Notes under the pieces: generated by a model
The model's database searches: none
What the model saw: the letters and a program-made list of their open reading frames with translations, nothing else
What the model was told of the DNA's origin: nothing
From: Lucifuga dentata
Taxonomy: Eukaryota > Chordata > Actinopteri > Ophidiiformes > Bythitidae
NCBI GenBank assembly: GCA_014773175.1
Contig: VXCM01000705.1
Coordinates: 1 to 64,000 of the forward strand
DNA: 64,000 nt
Direction of reading: 5' to 3'
Translations under genes and position numbers: made by a program
Shown here: positions 19,352-31,260 of the stretch, piece after piece
How the letters are laid out: the number at the start of each line of letters is the position of its first letter
How positions within the stretch are numbered: position 1 is the stretch's first letter

Positions 19352-22300
19352 ATGGCTCTCTATGAATATGTCACGCAGGAGCAGCTCGCGGGCTTCGATA
19401 AATACAAGGTACAAATTACACACTGGTAGCCTGCTAGCAGTTAGCCATTGAGCTAGTGTGTATGTGTGTCACCTAGCTGTCACGATCCGCATTGTGTGAA
19501 GGTAGCCACAAACAGTTAAATAAATCTTGCCGGATATTGGTAAAACTTTGCCTTCAAAGTAGAAGCGTCGATGCGCTTAGATTTGGCAGGTTATGACGTG
19601 CTAAATTGCAGATCTGCAGCAGTTTGGTAATTGGAGTGGAGTTGTGTTTTACTTTGTTTCCATACAAATTCAGATCAGGCTAGGTGAGCTAATATCTTGC
19701 CTAAGAACACTGAAGCAGTGGGAGGTTTTATAAATGATACTGGATTAGCAGTCTGAAATTATAATATGCTCGTAACATTTAGCTGTGCCTGTGTGAAACG
19801 GAGCATATTTAAAAATTTAAACACTGTATTTGCTTTATTGTCAATGTGGTTTGTTGCAGGACTTAAGATTGGTGACTATTTCATTTTGGAAATACTGACC
19901 GGAAGTCACATTGTTTATTATGTCTTTCTTGACTTTGGCGCAAACGTGCTAATAGCAAGCTAGCGACTCTTTCCTGCTGTCTCAGTTTGGTTATTTAGCC
20001 AGGCATGAAATTGATTCTTTTAAACATTTCTAAGAACGTCTGTCTGTCTTCTTTTCATAATATAATAGCCGTTATTAAGTTTGGACATTATTGTTGCCTC
20101 AGAAGTGAGCAAAGTAGCTGGGTGTAATGGTCCATAAAGGACAAACCACTCAACCTGAACCAGTTGTAATGCCATTAATATCAAACATAGACAATAAAGT
20201 AGCGACTGACATGATCATTTATTTTAATAAACATTTCAGGGGCACAAAACTGGGTGCCAAACGTGTTAAACCATTATCTCTATGAATACTGTCTGTCATA
20301 TAAATTAGTGTTGAGTTTCTTCATGAGGATATGCATCTGTGTGTCTTTACACACACAGGGAGACTTGTCCTGTTTCTGTCTGTGATGGACAGTAGGAAAC
20401 AGGAGTGGCACAGATTTCATAAGAGCACATGATAGGAGATTAAACTTTCACTTCTTGGACACTGTACAAGTATTAGTTTCTGCTGTATTATCTATGACCC
20501 ATTATTGTATATCTTAGGTTTACAGTCAGAGTGATATAGTCTCATCTGTGCATTCTTTGTGCAGTGTAACTTTTTGTACTATTAACCTACTGTTACCACA
20601 AAGTTAAAGCTATGACGACCTAGATTTCTACAAACACAACTAACCATTCATTTGCAGTAGATTTCCATTGCTTCTGGTTGTATTTTGTCTTTTCCTGTTC
20701 ATGTTCTTCTGTCACAAACGTTGGCCATTCAGATAGTCTTTCTAATGCCTTCTCCTTTGATAACTGTGTCAAACAGCTCCCTTGGGTCATTTTGTCAGAG
20801 ACCTTTTCCAATAATTGCTTTTAAAGTGGCAAATTCCATGCATTAGCTGCTGTGCCTGGAGCATCACCGGCTGGAGGAGGAGGACAAATGATAATGAATG
20901 GAAGGATTGTGGCAGTTTATGAGACAGCAGTTGTATTTGTAAAAGCTACATATGTGAACATGAGCCAACAGATATTACACATGCATGCAAGTGGAAAGTG
21001 CATGTCTTTGTGGCATTTCTCTTCCTGCTTTTCTCATTCTTCATCATCAGTAACCATCAGTGCGCAAAGAACTTGTGAATGCTTGTGTGTGTCTCTTCAT
21101 TTGTGCAGCTTTGGTTGAACGAGCTGGGAGGGATGTGGATTGATGATTACCGTGAAATGGCATATGAGGCAAAAACAAAACATAACTGCACACAAACTTC
21201 TACAATGATAATCTAATCTTTACTTATTAAAATGCATTTGTCTTTGCAGTACAGCGCCGTGGATTCAAACCCACTGTCTGTCTACGTCATGCACCCTTTC
21301 TGGAACTTTGTAGTAAAGGTGAGAAAGATTCCTATGAGAAAACTTGATTTAAGACCTGACTACCTTGTTAATTAAATATTATTTGTTGTGTTTTTCTCTG
21401 TTCTCTCTCCTCTTTTTCCAGTTCCTACCAACATGGTTGGCTCCAAACCTCGTTACATTCACAGGCTTCGTGTTTCTTGTGTTGAATTTCCTTATGTTGG
21501 CCTTCTACGACTTTGACTTCTATGCATCTGGTGGGTTCATTGCGTTAGCTTTTTTTTTTTTTTTTTTTTTTACTGCCCTGGTTATGTTTATTTCATTAAA
21601 GAGGCTGTTATGTATATTTTTAAGAGTATTAGAGTACTATAAGATGGTTAACTTGCACCGATCTGAGAGAAACAAACAGGGACGTACGTCATGTTTTTGT
21701 TAGTTTGTGCGTGAAAGGCAAAGTCCAACACTCATGAAACGTGGCTGTATACAGTGGCTCAAGTCATGACTCATCACATTCTCCAACACACATGCAGATA
21801 CAACCCACAACCTACCTTTCTAACCCGACCCCTTATTGTAAGAGCCATAGCCCTGATATTAAACAGTAATGTTAGTACAACAACAGTAAGATTACTACAA
21901 GTACTGCAAAAGATTATTACAAAATGAGTCAGTGGTTACAAGTACGGAGCCCTCCACTAACACTGGCACCCTTGGTAAATAAAAGCAAAAGGGTCCGTGA
22001 AAAAAAGTCTTTACGTTTATCCTTTTGATGTTTCACTCAAAATATTAACAAAAATATAACCTTCAATTAAAGTAAAAGAATTGAAAGGAAAAAGAAATTC
22101 TCATTATGAAATGAATCTTTTGCTCAGTGGGCCTGTAAGAGGATGTGTGTGTATATTGGCCCTGTGGGGACGGTACACATGTGGGGACGATATGGCACAG
22201 CGGGGAGGATGGTTGGAGTGGTCAAACAATCTCCAAGCATCACAGCTGGAGAGTTGCAGACATTCGTTGGGTTTTGGGGTCAGAAAGTCTCCAAAACTAC

Positions 22301-25145
22301 GGTCAGATGCCACCAGACCGACTGAGAAAAATATCTGTTTCATAAGAATTTATTTTTTCCTTTCAGTTATTTTACTTGATTTCAAGGTTATATTTTGAAT
22401 GAAAGAGCAAGAGGATACACAATAAAGACTTTTTTTTTCCAGCCCATTTTGCTTTTATTTACAAGGGTGCCAATATTAGTGACTAAACCAGATCACACAC
22501 ACACTTACATGGTTCATTTAAAACAGGCTGTGCATCAGAACATTTTCCAGCAAGGTTTTATGAACGGAAGTTCCCTCCAGTCTCTAATTAGATGAATCTT
22601 TAATAACCCTAAGTAGATTTGGATAAAATGAGAGACGTTGAATTTTACCAGGCTAATCTGTGGCTTCAGAATTGTTTGGTTTTTTTAACCTCTTCACTAT
22701 GTGTGTGTGATGTGCTGCACATGTGTGTGTTTGTGTTGCAGCTGCAGGACACGAACACGTGCCCAGTTGGGTCTGGGTTGCTGCAGGGATCTTCAACTTC
22801 TTGGCCTACACTCTTGGTGAGTCCCGACCCCCACAAACTATATGTTTCACATCTGTGTATACAGCGTACAGTCGTGCGTCGCACAAGTTTGACAAGATTA
22901 CGAGCACAAGAGTGAGCTAGTTTGGGTGACTGGGGTTTGCAAAAACACAATTTGACTGGATGATTTGAAGCAGATTGTAAAATGACTGTCACACCCTGCT
23001 CCAGCCTGACCATTCGTTTCATTTTTCCTGACTTTATCCTCCACCATTACTCAGTATGAAGAACATTTGAACATCTGATCAGAGTTTACCAGACCAAGAG
23101 CTACACACACACAAGACACACCTGTGGTTCTGTTAAAACAATCTCCTGAGGTCATAGGAAAAAATTAAAAGTTTACATATCTCTCCCTACTCGTCAGTCC
23201 GGTTCTCACCTTTATTTGACAAACGTGGCTGATTTATTGATACTTTTGTTTTTTTACACTAACCTTTGTCTCTGCTCGTTTAGACGGCGTTGATGGTAAA
23301 CAGGCACGCCGCACCAACTCCTCCACGCCACTAGGGGAGCTTTTTGACCACGGCCTGGACAGCTGGGCCTGCATCTTCTTTGTGGCCACCGTCTACTCCA
23401 TATTTGGGCGCGGGGAGAGCGGCGTGTCGGTTGCCACGCTTTACTACATGCTGTGGTTGGTGCTGTTTTCCTTTATCCTGTCCCACTGGGAGAAATACAA
23501 CACCGGGATCCTGTTTCTTCCCTGGGGATACGACGTCAGCCAAGTGGTGAGGACACACACACACACACACAGATATGAAATAAGCAAAAGTACAAAGCCA
23601 GTTGACTAATGGCCGCTGTCTCCGTCCTCTCTCTTGCCAGACCATTTCTTTTGTTTACTTTGTTACTGCTGTCGTTGGCGTGGAAACGTGGTACCAACCA
23701 GTCCTGTGGCATTTCCTCTACAGAGACATCTTCATCTTTATGATCCTGGGTGAGCTGTCATTGGTCACTCTGTCACTCATTTTGTCGCTCATGTGGAGCT
23801 CTCATTGGTCAATTTAAAGGAACTGATACAGGCAGTCCCCGACTTACCAACGTCCGACTTACGAACAACCCGTACTTACGAACCGACCGCCATAAAGCCT
23901 GTTAAATTAAAAATTCGAGTTACATACAATGATTGGTAATAATGAACAGCGCACTACTTTACGATGCCTTTTCTGACATGCAAGACATCAATAGGAGCGA
24001 GAGTGTTAACCTACATGTTTTTTTTTATATCCCCACACACACACATTATTATGTTTACGATGTTTTAGGATATCTGGAAGTGTTTCTTTAATGTTTCTTA
24101 TGCATAGAAAGGTAAAATATATACACTAGATACGCACTTTATGTAACTGTTCCGACTTACGTACAGAACTCGTTTGTAACCTGAGGACTGCCTGTGTTTG
24201 AACAGAGTAGAAGTGATGCTCTGATTAATTTGTTTGATGTCAGTCGTGCATCTTTAATATCTGATGATGAATTTTTTCCAGTCTGCTCCTTTACTGTGAC
24301 TTTACCCATGAGCCTCTACAACGTACTGAAGTGAGTGAAGTTTCTCTTTACATTTGTGTGTCAAGAGCTAATGCTGTTGTTTCACCCAGTCACCCCGTGT
24401 GTGTGTGTGTGTGTGTGTGTGTGTAGGGCTCACCGCAGCAACACCCTGAAGCACAGCAGCTTGTACGAGGCTTTCCTGCCCTTCCTTTCTCCCGTCCTCC
24501 TCTTTGTCTTGTCCACCACCTGGGTGGTCTTCTCTCCATCCAATGTCTTAGAGCAGCAGCCCAGGATATTCTACCTCATGGCGGGGACGGCCTTCGCTAA
24601 TGTCACGGTGAGTCTCTATCGGTCTCACACTCTNCACACACACACACACACACACTCTCGTTGGCTGTTTTCTGTGCTTTAGGGAACATAATGACCACAA
24701 AATCCACACACTTCTGTACATCATAAACATTGCATTGGGTAATCAGGTCTTTGTGTGTGTGTGTGTACCTTTCAGTGTAAGCTGATTGTGTGTCAGATGA
24801 GTAACACACGTTGCCAGGCGCTGAGCTGGCTGTTGTTACCCATGACACTAGTGGTGTTGTTGGCCGTGACCAGGGTCGTTGCCAATGAGACTCTGCTGCT
24901 GTATCTGTGGACGGCCGTCGTCATACTAGCACACATACACTACGGTGTATCGGTGGTAAGAACACACACACACCTACACACCAGAGCACCCACCTCTCTT
25001 CAAACGTGAAAATTCAAGTGTTTTTTTTCCTTGATAGGTGCAGCAGCTCAGTAACCACTTCAGCATCTTCGCTTTCTCCCTGAAGAAGCCCAACAGCGAC
25101 TGACAGGAGGAGGAGCAAATCGGCTTGAAAGGAGCAGAGGTTTAG
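19352..25145 (+). CDS. selenoi: Ethanolaminephosphotransferase 1, selenoprotein I
   Basis: Multi-pass ER/Golgi enzyme that transfers phosphoethanolamine from CDP-ethanolamine to diacyl- or alkyl-acylglycerol, making phosphatidylethanolamine and plasmalogen precursors. Exons: 19352-19408, 21250-21318, 21422-21530, 22742-22816, 23284-23546, 23641-23749, 24282-24330, 24427-24607, 24776-24955 and 25038-25145. All phases join. The CDP-alcohol phosphotransferase motif DGxxAR(x8)GxxxDxxxD is intact, with aspartates at about residues 104/107, 125 and 129. TGA at 25101-25103 falls after KKPNSD, exactly where the family has selenocysteine; reading through gives Sec386 plus 13 residues ([13 protein letters not shown]) to TAG at 25143, total 399 residues against 397 in human. 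Annotation software would usually stop at the TGA. Confidence 0.95.
22115..22330 (+). mobile_element. Degenerate Tc1/mariner-like transposase fragment in selenoi intron 3
   Basis: A broken frame reads [11 protein letters not shown], then [10 protein letters not shown], which resembles the helix-turn-helix region of fish Tc1-like transposases. Frames shift within about 200 bases and no terminal repeats were identified. Family assignment is from motif recall only. Confidence 0.4.
23828..24195. mobile_element. Inverted-repeat element (MITE) in selenoi intron 6
   Basis: Begins ACAGGCAGTCCCCGACTTAC and ends with the inverted counterpart ...GAGGACTGCCTGT. CGACTTACG motifs recur on both sides in inverted orientation. 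No clear target duplication was visible. Length about 370 bases, non-coding. Confidence 0.65.
24397..24424. repeat. (GT)14 abutting selenoi exon 8 acceptor
   Basis: The dinucleotide run ends directly in the AG of the splice acceptor (24425-24426), in the place where the polypyrimidine tract would normally be. Confidence 0.95.
25101..25103 (+). other. selenoi: In-frame UGA read as selenocysteine
   Basis: The codon order is CCC AAC AGC GAC TGA CAG GAG. Selenoprotein I of vertebrates has U after NSD, and a conserved-length extension follows here before the true TAG. Recoding is inferred from the family and from the SECIS-like hairpin downstream. Confidence 0.88.
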
Positions 25146-25468
25146 ACTCTGACCCCGCCTCCTTACCGACACTTCACTCATCACCAGGAAACTGCATCAC
25201 CACCCCTCCATCCATGAGGACAATTTAAGTGGAGTGGACTGTGGCCGTCTTTTCCATGGTCCCTGACAAGCAAACACACACACATGCACATACAGACACA
25301 CACATCTTTTTAACCAAACTCTGGTCGTGGCCACAGGGCGGGCCTGAGGGCTCTGGCTTTCATCGTCGGTGATTGGCTGATTTGGGTGAGCCAATGAGGT
25401 GCAGTTGTTTCCTACGGAAATGTGCTTCAGTCATGAGGACAGGAGCCCAGACAAGCCACGTGATCATC

Positions 25469-25510
<42 letters not shown>

Positions 25511-27776
25511 TGTAGACACTTCTGCTTTCATGCAGATACTTTCTATTTTGTGGTGCATATTTTAAATAGGAAAATATATACACACACACACGAATACAAG
25601 CAAATGGACTGGCTTGCACTCACATAGTATTATGAATGTATAATATGCCTTTGAGGAAACTGAAACACCATTTTAGTTTTATATAAAGTAACAGGAATGC
25701 CTCAAGTAACATAGTTCCATACCTGCCCAAACCTAACTCTATCTCACACATAACGCGCACACACACACACCAACACACAACTATGTCCAGGGTTTGAAGA
25801 TTCAGTCCAGCCAGTTTTTTTAATTATGGGATGATTTGCAATCGGGAATCACCGCGATACATGTAACTAGTGTTTAACTGTATATCTATTGTATGTATGT
25901 GTTATAATTTGAGGGGTTTGGGGCTTTTAATTTTCAAAACTGAAATCAAGGTTGAATATTTAGGGAAAAAAAAATCATTAACTCTTGTGAAACTTTGTGT
26001 AAATTATGAGCTACACACTCTGCTCTCTGGTGACATTATGTTAACAGATAATAGCTAACCAGGGCCAGAATTGACCAAGGTAACCTCTGACATTTTGAAC
26101 TCTACTGACCCTCCACTTTGACCTCTGTCTGAGCACTGGCCTCCCGGTGCTCCCTATCCTCTGAGGTGTCATGGTTTCACACTGATTCGCTCTTATTTTC
26201 CTTTCTTTTTAATGCTAAGGCACGTGTGTGGTTTAATTGTGCGGTGCTTGAATGAAGAGTGCATCCAAAAGCCATTCATGGAGCGGATTCACTCTGAGGG
26301 AACAAGCGGCTGCAGGACACCGCAAACGCCACAGCAACGCCTGGCGACACTGTCCCGCTCACATATTACTTTTATTACTGCCACACCTTTTATACTTTCT
26401 GTCGGATAACCTGTGTTCTTGTTGCTTTTTTCATTGTCTGTTCAGCTTTTTCTTTGCGTGACTGATAAACTATGTTTTCATGGTCAAGGAGGAGAGAGGA
26501 GCCGCAGACTGGACGTCTTTCTCAGCAACCTGGTTTCTACTGCAGAGCCAAACAGACAGGGCTTCGGTATTATCTATGTCATTAACAAAAAATTGTGGTT
26601 TATTGTGTTCATCTGGCCCTTGAAGTGGGTTTTGGCCCTGCTGTGGAAACGTTTAGTCGGTCTTCAGGTGCTTTCCTCTCTGTTCCAGGTCTCCTGTATT
26701 TGCTGCTCTCAGATCGATTTACCCTTCAAAATTAAAGCATGGGCTGTTTCGACGTTTAAAATATTAGACCAATCAGAACAAAGATAAAAGGATGGCATTT
26801 TTCATTCGCCAAAACCTCACAAAATCCTGGAATTTCTACCATTTTACATTTGACCATGAAATATCAAATGTAAAAATGTACTTGGATCTGAATCTTGATT
26901 CTCTAGCTTATAGGGTTTTTTTTTTTTTTTTAAACTTTTTTACATAAATGTTGAACAAGCTCTGAACATTTAGTGTCACTGCAGTAATGATCGGGGGGAA
27001 AAATGTAAGATCCAGCTGTACTGCCATAATACACAAAACATCCACTCCTGCAGGAGGAGCGTTACCAGGAAAAGGTTGTATGTTGATATTTGTATTTGAT
27101 CTGAGAGTTTCTTTTTTTTAAAAAAAAGGCCCCACGTTTGTGATTTTTGGAGACCTGCAGATTGTCGTGATGTGAAAACAACTGTGGAACTGTGAGCGAG
27201 ATTTCACCATATATATGCACTGTACGGCTATGTCTCTTGATGTATGAGTGTAACTATGTATGGATATCTGTGTAAATACATATGTTATTTCTTTGCTTTG
27301 TAACTTTTTTTAACATGCATTTTAAGTGGGATTGTTTTCCGGTAACGTCTAACACGGGGCAGGTGAACTGGTAGATGAAGGGACGATCCCAATCAGAAAT
27401 GAAATAATTATCAGCTTCACACTCTGTAAAAGGTGCAAAACGGCCTGTGGAGGAGTTATTTTCAGCAATGCATTGTGGGAAACCAATGATGCACTACAAA
27501 CAATGCTAAATATAACGAGGGATTTCATGTCTTGTTAAGACAAAAAAAAAAATGTGTTTCTGGCTGGAAAAAAAAGATGGTGCCATTTCAAAAACTAATG
27601 TACTAAAATCATGCAGAATGCTTGTTTTTTTTACATAGTTAAGTGAAAATCTCTAAACCATGTTGCACATTAATCTGTTTTGCTAAACTACAAATTGGAT
27701 TTTCACACCCACTTTTATGAGCATTTTTGTAGTGTGTTCATCTTTCCTCATAACAGAAAATCAATCTCAATCTCCC

Positions 27777-27840
27777 TGAATCCAGAGAATGAAGCAGTTC
27801 TCTTAAATTGTAAGCTGCTCTGACAGACTGCAAGGCTTCA
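27777..27840 (+). promoter_or_regulatory. Candidate SECIS element of selenoi 3' UTR
   Basis: ATGA at 27789-27792 is followed 12 bases later by AAA (27805-27807) and then TGA at 27821-27823, the expected geometry of a SECIS core with its apical adenosines. AGCAGTT above the core pairs with AGCTGCT (one G-U). Below it TGAATCC can pair with GGCTTCA (six of seven). It lies about 2.7 kb after the UGA and 60 bases before AATAAA (27899). Hand-folded, so the pairing is plausible, not proven. Confidence 0.6.
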
Positions 27841-27898
27841 CTACGGCTACTTGTATCGTTGTATTTAACCAGGGGAAAGGAAAAAAAATGTCCAGACA

Positions 27899-27904
27899 AA
27901 TAAA
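27899..27904 (+). terminator. Poly(A) signal AATAAA, likely selenoi
   Basis: Canonical hexamer shortly after the SECIS candidate; implies a 3' UTR of about 2.8 kb. The 3' UTR (25146-27920) also holds a (CA)n tract at 25469-25506 and no other recognised element. Confidence 0.55.
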
Positions 27905-27972
27905 AGTGAATTTTCTTTAACTACTTTACTGTGTGGCAGCCAGAAGTTGGAATATTTAATTCTTTAGGTTCT

Positions 27973-28289
27973 GAAAGGACCACACCGTTGGTTTTGCACG
28001 TTTAAGCCCAATAAATACTACCCTCATTTATATTAAGTTATTGACAACCATTTTCTAAAACAAAACTTTTATTTTTTGCATTATTTTAGAAAAATCCCTT
28101 AATTTTTAAAATTAAATGTTCAGGTGATAAATTCAGTGTTTTGTCTGCTAACACGCACAATTGCAGAAGGCAATTTTTTCTCAGTAAAAGCCATCTTCTC
28201 CAGGGACTATATTCCCTAGTGGAGAAGTAACGTGTATGCAGGTTGTATTTATCGGGCTCAACATGCAAAATTATGGTATGCTCCTTTAA
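27973..28289. mobile_element. TTAA-type MITE, diverged/shortened (copy 4)
   Basis: Left end AAAGGACCACACCG, right end ATGCTCC followed by TTAA (28286-28289). Internal body is shorter than in full copies. It follows the selenoi poly(A) site. Confidence 0.6.
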
Positions 28290-28937
28290 ATTATGGATCT
28301 TTTAATATCCACCAGAGGGCAGCAAAAACCAGAGTTCCTAGATTATTCCCTCCCGAAAAAAGCAACCGTGTGGCTGCATTACCTGCAGAAATGCCTGCAG
28401 TACCAACATCCATCAGCAGATGGCGCTGCAGATCAATACATCTACCCTACATGATATTCCATCATATGTTACTCGCTGTATTATAGTTGGGGATTCAGCA
28501 GAAGCAATATTAAAAGTTTAAAAGTATTTTCTCCACATATTCCCTCAGATAATCACAGAAAACACAAAGGTTATTCTCTGATTCCTCACAGTGAATATCT
28601 GTGAACTTAACAACCCTGACAGCAGCATCTCTGTTACACACTTCATCAGTAATTCATTGTCTCCTCACTCACTGGTTTGTCTGGCAGCAGCATAAGCGTG
28701 TCTGTTTGGTTTCATCACCTTCACACTCGCATCCTTAAAGTGGATATCTTACACCAATTTCTATGATCATGTTTTCATCCAGGGCTCTATTTTGAAATCT
28801 CTGCAATGCTTTAGTGAGTAAAAAAAAAAAAAAAAAANAAAAAAAAAAAAAAAAAACCCACACTGATCTGCTTTTACTGTCTCCTGCTGCAGCACCACTG
28901 TGCACACTGAGTAAAACCAGGCTGTTTTCAGTTTTGT

Positions 28938-29528
28938 TTAAAGGACCATACCACCCATTTTGCACATTTGAGCCTAATATATTCAATTTTCATACGTTAC
29001 ATTACTAACAACCATTTCCTAAAGGATAAAACTGTATTTCAGCTTTCCTGATATTTTGCAAAATCTCTTAATCTTTCAAAATCAAATATTCAAGCGATAA
29101 ATCCACCTTAAAAATCGATGTTTCGCCTGCTAATAGTTACACAGCATTATGAAGTCATGGTCGGTTAAACTTTTCAATAAACGCAGGTCTTCTTTTAGGA
29201 CTATATTCCTCGGTGGAAGCATACATTCACTGCATTTTTTATTGCACTTAAACACTAAAATTATGTAACTTCTAAAAAAAAACCCCAAATATACAACTTG
29301 TTGGTGATGATGGATTACCTATCCCAAGAACGTTTCAAGTATCAACAAGTTGATTTTAATAGCGTACCAGAATGAACTGAAACCAATGGCGGTCTGGAAG
29401 GTAGAAAAAACATTTTTAATTCACTGTTCCAGTATTATGCTTTGGGAAATGATTTTCAGTAACATTACGTGTATGAAAATTAAATATACTGTATTAGGCT
29501 CAAACATGCAAAATGTTTGGTCCTTTAA
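28938..29528. mobile_element. TTAA-type MITE, near-complete (copy 5)
   Basis: Best intact copy in the window, about 590 bases. TTAA occurs at both ends (28938-28941 and 29525-29528). The terminal inverted repeats are about 95 bases: the left reads AGGACCATACCACCC, then TTTGAGCCTAATATATTC, and a complementary series closes the right end. The middle has no long frame. Length, absence of coding capacity and TTAA borders suggest a non-autonomous piggyBac-like element, though the superfamily is inferred only from the borders. Confidence 0.75.
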
Positions 29529-30758
29529 GGTCCCGTGTGTTGAGGCTAAGATGTGACATGGCGTCCCTCTGGTCAGGACATCTTTTAGTGAATTAGCTGC
29601 TGTTGATTCTGAACTGACAGTTAATCAGAGGTGGCATCAATTAAACAGTGTCCATCTCGGGTTGCTGTCCTGCGGCGTTGGACGTTTTGTGCGTGGCTGA
29701 CCCCCATGACTCATACACACACATCACGATGGCGAGCAGCCGGAGCCTAGTTAACCACCACAGCACCCTGGACCGCTCCCCTGTGAGGTGACGCTCAATT
29801 ATGGATGACCATCATTAGAAACCAAACACGCAGGAACACAGGCTCGCCTGGGCTGACACACACACGCATACACACGCACAGAGTGTGATGGGTACAGCGA
29901 TTATTCTCAGAGACACCCAAGCCTATTGAAGTGCAAATAGAGTAACACCATCCATTTTATTCCATAACCGCTGCACCTCTAACCTCTACGGCCTCAAGTT
30001 GGCTGATAAAGATTTTCCGCATCAGTTTCAACAGCAGTAAACTAAAATCTGAGTCACATTATAAAAGCATCCATAGTTACAAGCCAAGGCAAAAATAACA
30101 TCAATTAAAATATATATTTTGGAGAAACCGAGTCCTGGATCATCATAAAAGAAACATGGTAATCCTGCTCTCATTATGTCTGCTGAAGGATGATGGCGAG
30201 GGCAAGAGTTCAAAGCTCTTTCCTGCTGCTGCCTTCATCTTAGCTCTTAATCCTGCATTTGTTGGACAAAAGAAGCATCTCTCATCAGTCATTAACGCAG
30301 ACATTATTAAGCTGCAATACATCTAATGATGGTATACACAATGTGCGCGCACACACGCGCTAAAGGTGTCTTCTTTCAAAGTGCAATCTGGTCCATCGGT
30401 TTAAATGCTACTTCTCCTTCCTCATCTCTGTCCTATGGAAGCCTGTTACCACCACTTGAAAAAAAAAAAAAAAAAAAAANTTTTTTTTTTTTTTAAGTGG
30501 CAGAAACAGGCTTCCATACTGTCCTCATTGCACTCCATGTGTAATTTATTTGGATTTTTAATTTTTTTTTAATCATACAAGTGCCAAATCTGGAATGTTA
30601 TTTAGTTTCTGCCTAATCATTCAAGTCAATTCAGTCCATACAGGAAGTGCACATAATTCATATTTAAATGTGACTCGGTGTCGTGTTGGGGTCAAATGCA
30701 GAAACAATTGTTTAGGTAGTTTATATTATAGATTGCTCCCAGATTGATTAGGACTGGT
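29529..30758. other. Intergenic, no recognised gene
   Basis: Between selenoi and the kinase gene. Contains short CA tracts and an A-run/N/T-run junction at 30461-30494, where the flanking sequence (GTGGCAGAAACAGGCTTCCAT versus its complement) is inverted, compatible with a foldback or an assembly join. Confidence 0.4.
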
Positions 30759-31260
30759 TTAAAGAAGTATACCTGTGATTTTACATGTTTGATCCCAATA
30801 AATACAACCTGAATGCATCTGCCATTCCTGCCAACTATTTTCCAAACATTTTAGGTTAGTTTTTCCTACCTTCCAGACTACCATTTGTTTGAGTTCATTA
30901 CAGTACGCTATTAAAACTAACTTGGAGAGACTTGAAATGTACTTGAGATAAGTAATCCATCGCAGCAAACCAAACATCATTCTTATTTTTTGTCAAAGCT
31001 AGTTAATGTAACAAGTTCAACATGGAAGACGATGTACGTTTGTCTGCCGGGGAAGAAAACTGCTTTTACCAGAGAAATGAAAATGACTGCCTTCCATATT
31101 CAGGCATATGTGTGAGCAGGTGATTATTAAAGATTAGGGGTTTTGGCAAAATAAGGACAACTAAAATATGGTTTTATATTTTGGAAAATGGTTATCAGTA
31201 ATGTAACATGCATGTATTTACTGGCCTTAAACATGCAAAGTCACCGGTATAGTCCTTTAG
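30759..31260. mobile_element. TTAA-type MITE, second subfamily (copy 6)
   Basis: Starts at TTAA (30759-30762) with GTATACCTGTGATTTTACATG-like termini and ends CACCGGTATAGTCC then TTAG. The end sequence differs from the main family in the same way as the copy at 16489, so these two form a subgroup. Confidence 0.55.

Noticed and set aside
25430..25470. Alternative SECIS candidate near ATGAGGACAGG
   Set aside because: No stem of suitable length brings an adenosine loop and a downstream GA into the right spacing.
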